From NCBI RefSeq assembly GCF_014905175.1, contig NC_057790.1, positions 4,340,001-4,404,000 of the forward strand: a stretch of 64,000 nucleotides of DNA, given 5' to 3'. Below, piece by piece: positions 63,401 to 64,000 of the stretch (its first letter is position 1; each line of letters opens with the position of its first letter). The position numbers and the translations under genes were made by a program. This DNA comes from Aphidius gifuensis. Lineage: Eukaryota > Arthropoda > Insecta > Hymenoptera > Braconidae. The notes under the pieces are model-generated. The model was not told the DNA's origin, did not search any database, and saw only the letters and a list, made by a program, of their open reading frames with translations.

Positions 63401-63941
63401 GTTTAATATTATCTTTATAATTATCAGAAGTAAGAGGATTTTGATTTGGCATTATATCCATTGTACTCAAAAAACTAATAATTGTTTTTGAATTACTAAA
63501 GTAAAAAATTCCTTTGGGTTTTCCTTCAGTATCACCTCTCTCCAATGATCTTGATAAAAAACATAAAATTTATAAAATAAATAAATAAATTTAAACGAGT
63601 ATTATATATTTTTCGGTAATGCTATTAGCACCGTATACGGAGAAATTTACGGAGACATTTATACAACCTGTAAATGTCTCCGCATTTTCCCGTATATACG
63701 GTGCCAATAATAATTGCGTATATTATTTACCGAAAATTATTGACCATATCTTGTAGTGGAAAACAACCAATTAATTTATTAACTTTTCTGCCATTACCAG
63801 CTCTATAATAATAATCAAGATCTTCATAATATTCAAGAATTTTCAATTCATCTTTACTAAAAACTGCACACCATGGTGATAAATTATTTAATATCCAAGA
63901 TTTTTCAAATCGACACAGTTCATACATGGATAATAAAACAT
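60476..63941 (-). CDS. Multiple inositol polyphosphate phosphatase 1-like, last three exons
   Basis: MINPP1 is a secretory-pathway histidine phosphatase that removes phosphates from InsP6 and lower inositol phosphates. Only the 3' part is in the window; earlier exons lie beyond the right edge. Exons 63731-63941, 63340-63549 and 60476-60713 join in phase. The first reads MYELCRFEKSW, SPWCAVFSKDELKILEYYED and LDYYYRAGNGRKVNKLIG, a clear MINPP1 signature. The last reads VMFYLQEKPLLYEGC, then DWEYLKNKF, and ends in a hydrophobic tail (MIMSFVVLLLIKH) resembling a GPI-anchor signal. Where the family has the proton-donor HAE motif before the leucine-rich helix, this copy reads FSNSKTIISFL, so it may be inactive or divergent. 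The RHGxRxP motif would be upstream and is not visible. Its 2.6-kb last intron contains a complete receptor gene on the same strand. Confidence 0.85.
60768..62678 (-). CDS. Divergent ionotropic receptor (insect IR), intronless, nested
   Basis: Insect IRs are ligand-gated channels related to ionotropic glutamate receptors, used in smell and taste. One exon encodes 636 residues. A signal peptide (residues 1-18) precedes a long extracellular N-terminal region. Ligand-binding lobe S1 is recognisable by YKVNIGVFDRPPFSYVRW and GADITLISYIAQRMNFTINI, then KVDVTAYLSP. A first membrane helix (INALILSSSVVVVFLLTVFI), a pore region with no clear conservation and a second helix (LLFNCLAIVSLFFSSSIYAS) follow. 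S2 contains FSKTCFWSDNYAFLMRKGS. A final helix (LFAILSFGLIISTIIFIIEH) ends with a short cytoplasmic tail. The usual glutamate-binding Arg/Thr/Asp residues are not recognisable, as is common in divergent IRs. Lack of introns and poor conservation are also typical of these lineage-specific gustatory-type IRs. Orthology cannot be given. Confidence 0.88.
   Translation of the reverse strand: MFKILIIIITVLLKLIYSYEYTKLPIKFHQDWVDDLNDYTKNNMINRQVILITPNYENTTDNYSSIDKLLIKILSVHPTLQIKCDYLNNTNKQDVSLEALKDPSSTLFIFIDDYDYSINNYRWKNVINMMKELSYHKRDVKYLLIHISTNNSNENYDNLLKYTWEKQIIDFTLLKISQNYHVANKFNQKKIYESIPSLYNHNPFLNLTTIRSYLPGINWFPNIMNNMYGYKVNIGVFDRPPFSYVRWNNNNEAIKINGADITLISYIAQRMNFTINILPKLSTFDEIKNNPTAMGLLKLMETGKVDVTAYLSPHYTEDIKEDTLRSDWIILDDFCAVVPIVYKNKSPISWEAINALILSSSVVVVFLLTVFILKFDKNYWNCFKIIRILFGIPVLPNNSSKNSQRLLFNCLAIVSLFFSSSIYASLTRINIDIKSEIEYENYNDLDKSNLKPVISSFLYSKTFNKNGDESFDKLKDKTINITNIWECIFITEKYKNFTCLMGKYEGSIFVNKKYYNGERVLKFSKTCFWSDNYAFLMRKGSTLKKAFTDIISLSTESGLKNKWYKDGHDDDGDDQNEIDINSQTAEKILETPSSVLKLQLFAILSFGLIISTIIFIIEHLYYYLFNKNNQKVYKKL
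62679..63339. other. Upstream flank of the nested IR gene, inside the MINPP1-like intron
   Basis: Holds the IR promoter region and a fold-back element (see 63178-63314). A minus-strand TATAAAA lies near 62790-62800, about 115-120 bases before the IR start, without a well-placed initiator. A poly-A run is at 62950-62970. Confidence 0.4.
63178..63314. repeat. Fold-back (inverted repeat) element in MINPP1-like intron
   Basis: Bases 63178-63208 are the reverse complement of 63284-63314 over 31 positions with one mismatch (core GTACTCGAGAAAGGTCC). Between them the inner sequence (CGAATTTCATTGC versus GCACACGAAATT) is also partly complementary, so the hairpin may extend. Size and form fit a small MITE-like or fold-back element; no coding sequence and no clear target-site duplication. 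Confidence 0.7.
63611..63735. repeat. Imperfect hairpin filling a MINPP1-like intron
   Basis: The 181-bp intron between exons 63731-63941 and 63340-63549 is largely an imperfect palindrome: TTTTTCGGTAAT...GCACCGTATACGG...ACGGAGACATTTA (63610-63661) pairs with TAAATGTCTCCGC...CGTATATACGGTGCC...TTACCGAAAA (63671-63737). The distal arm overlaps the minus-strand splice donor (ttacc on the plus strand, 63726-63730). It may be a MITE. Confidence 0.65.
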
Positions 63942-64000
63942 CTAAAATAATAAATATAAAAAATTAATAACAGTAATAATTAAAAAGATAGATAAATTTT

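Overview
This is eukaryotic nuclear DNA: very AT-rich, full of poly-A/T tracts, with protein-coding genes split by short AT-rich introns that have GT-AG (a few GC-AG) borders. The proteins (cytoplasmic dynein heavy chain, FCHO, MDM1, leprecan, MINPP1, an insect-type divergent ionotropic receptor) point to an insect. The extreme AT content, the F-box/LRR gene and the secreted intronless LRR protein fit a parasitoid wasp, perhaps an aphidiine braconid; that placement is inference, not shown by the sequence.

Layout. 1-4.2 kb, all minus strand: the 5' end of cytoplasmic dynein heavy chain (runs off the left edge), a MAPEG/microsomal glutathione transferase-like gene, and an F-box/LRR gene. 4.5-7.3 kb: a divergent pair of secreted-protein genes, a 363-residue LRR protein (minus) and a 66-residue four-cysteine peptide (plus) too short for routine gene calls, each with a well-spaced TATA box plus TCAGT initiator. 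7.4-9.5 kb: a compact group of translation-related genes, RLP24 (minus), then DPH3 and a POLR3G/GL-like Pol III subunit (plus) only about 120 bp apart, with an apparent intron spanning most of the gap, suggesting a dicistronic transcript. 9.5-13.2 kb: AT-rich 3' flanks, no gene seen.

13.2-32.4 kb (minus): a 17-exon MDM1-like centriolar/microtubule protein gene whose joined reading frame stays open for 989 codons. It has a NAGNAG acceptor, a GC-AG intron, an alternative 3' end and two further possible first exons (one at 39.3 kb, one inside the gene at 15.3 kb). 40.8-50.1 kb (plus): a complete ten-exon FCHO gene (F-BAR + mu-homology domain, endocytosis), with a threonine-rich in-frame segment that a cryptic donor could remove. 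52.1-56.2 kb (minus): a complete ten-exon prolyl 3-hydroxylase (leprecan). 56.6-57.4 kb (minus): an intronless unrecognised basic protein, divergent from POLR3E (Pol III RPC5, plus, 58.0-60.0 kb). 60.5 kb to beyond the right edge (minus): the 3' exons of a MINPP1-like gene whose last intron contains an entire intronless ionotropic receptor gene; the region also has two fold-back repeats, and the MINPP1 copy seems to lack the family's HAE catalytic motif.

Gene models were joined by hand using splice-site sequence and reading-frame phase. Exon sums are multiples of three for every complete multi-exon gene, which supports the joins, but there is no transcript evidence. No tRNA, rRNA, CRISPR array, autonomous transposon or virus was recognised.
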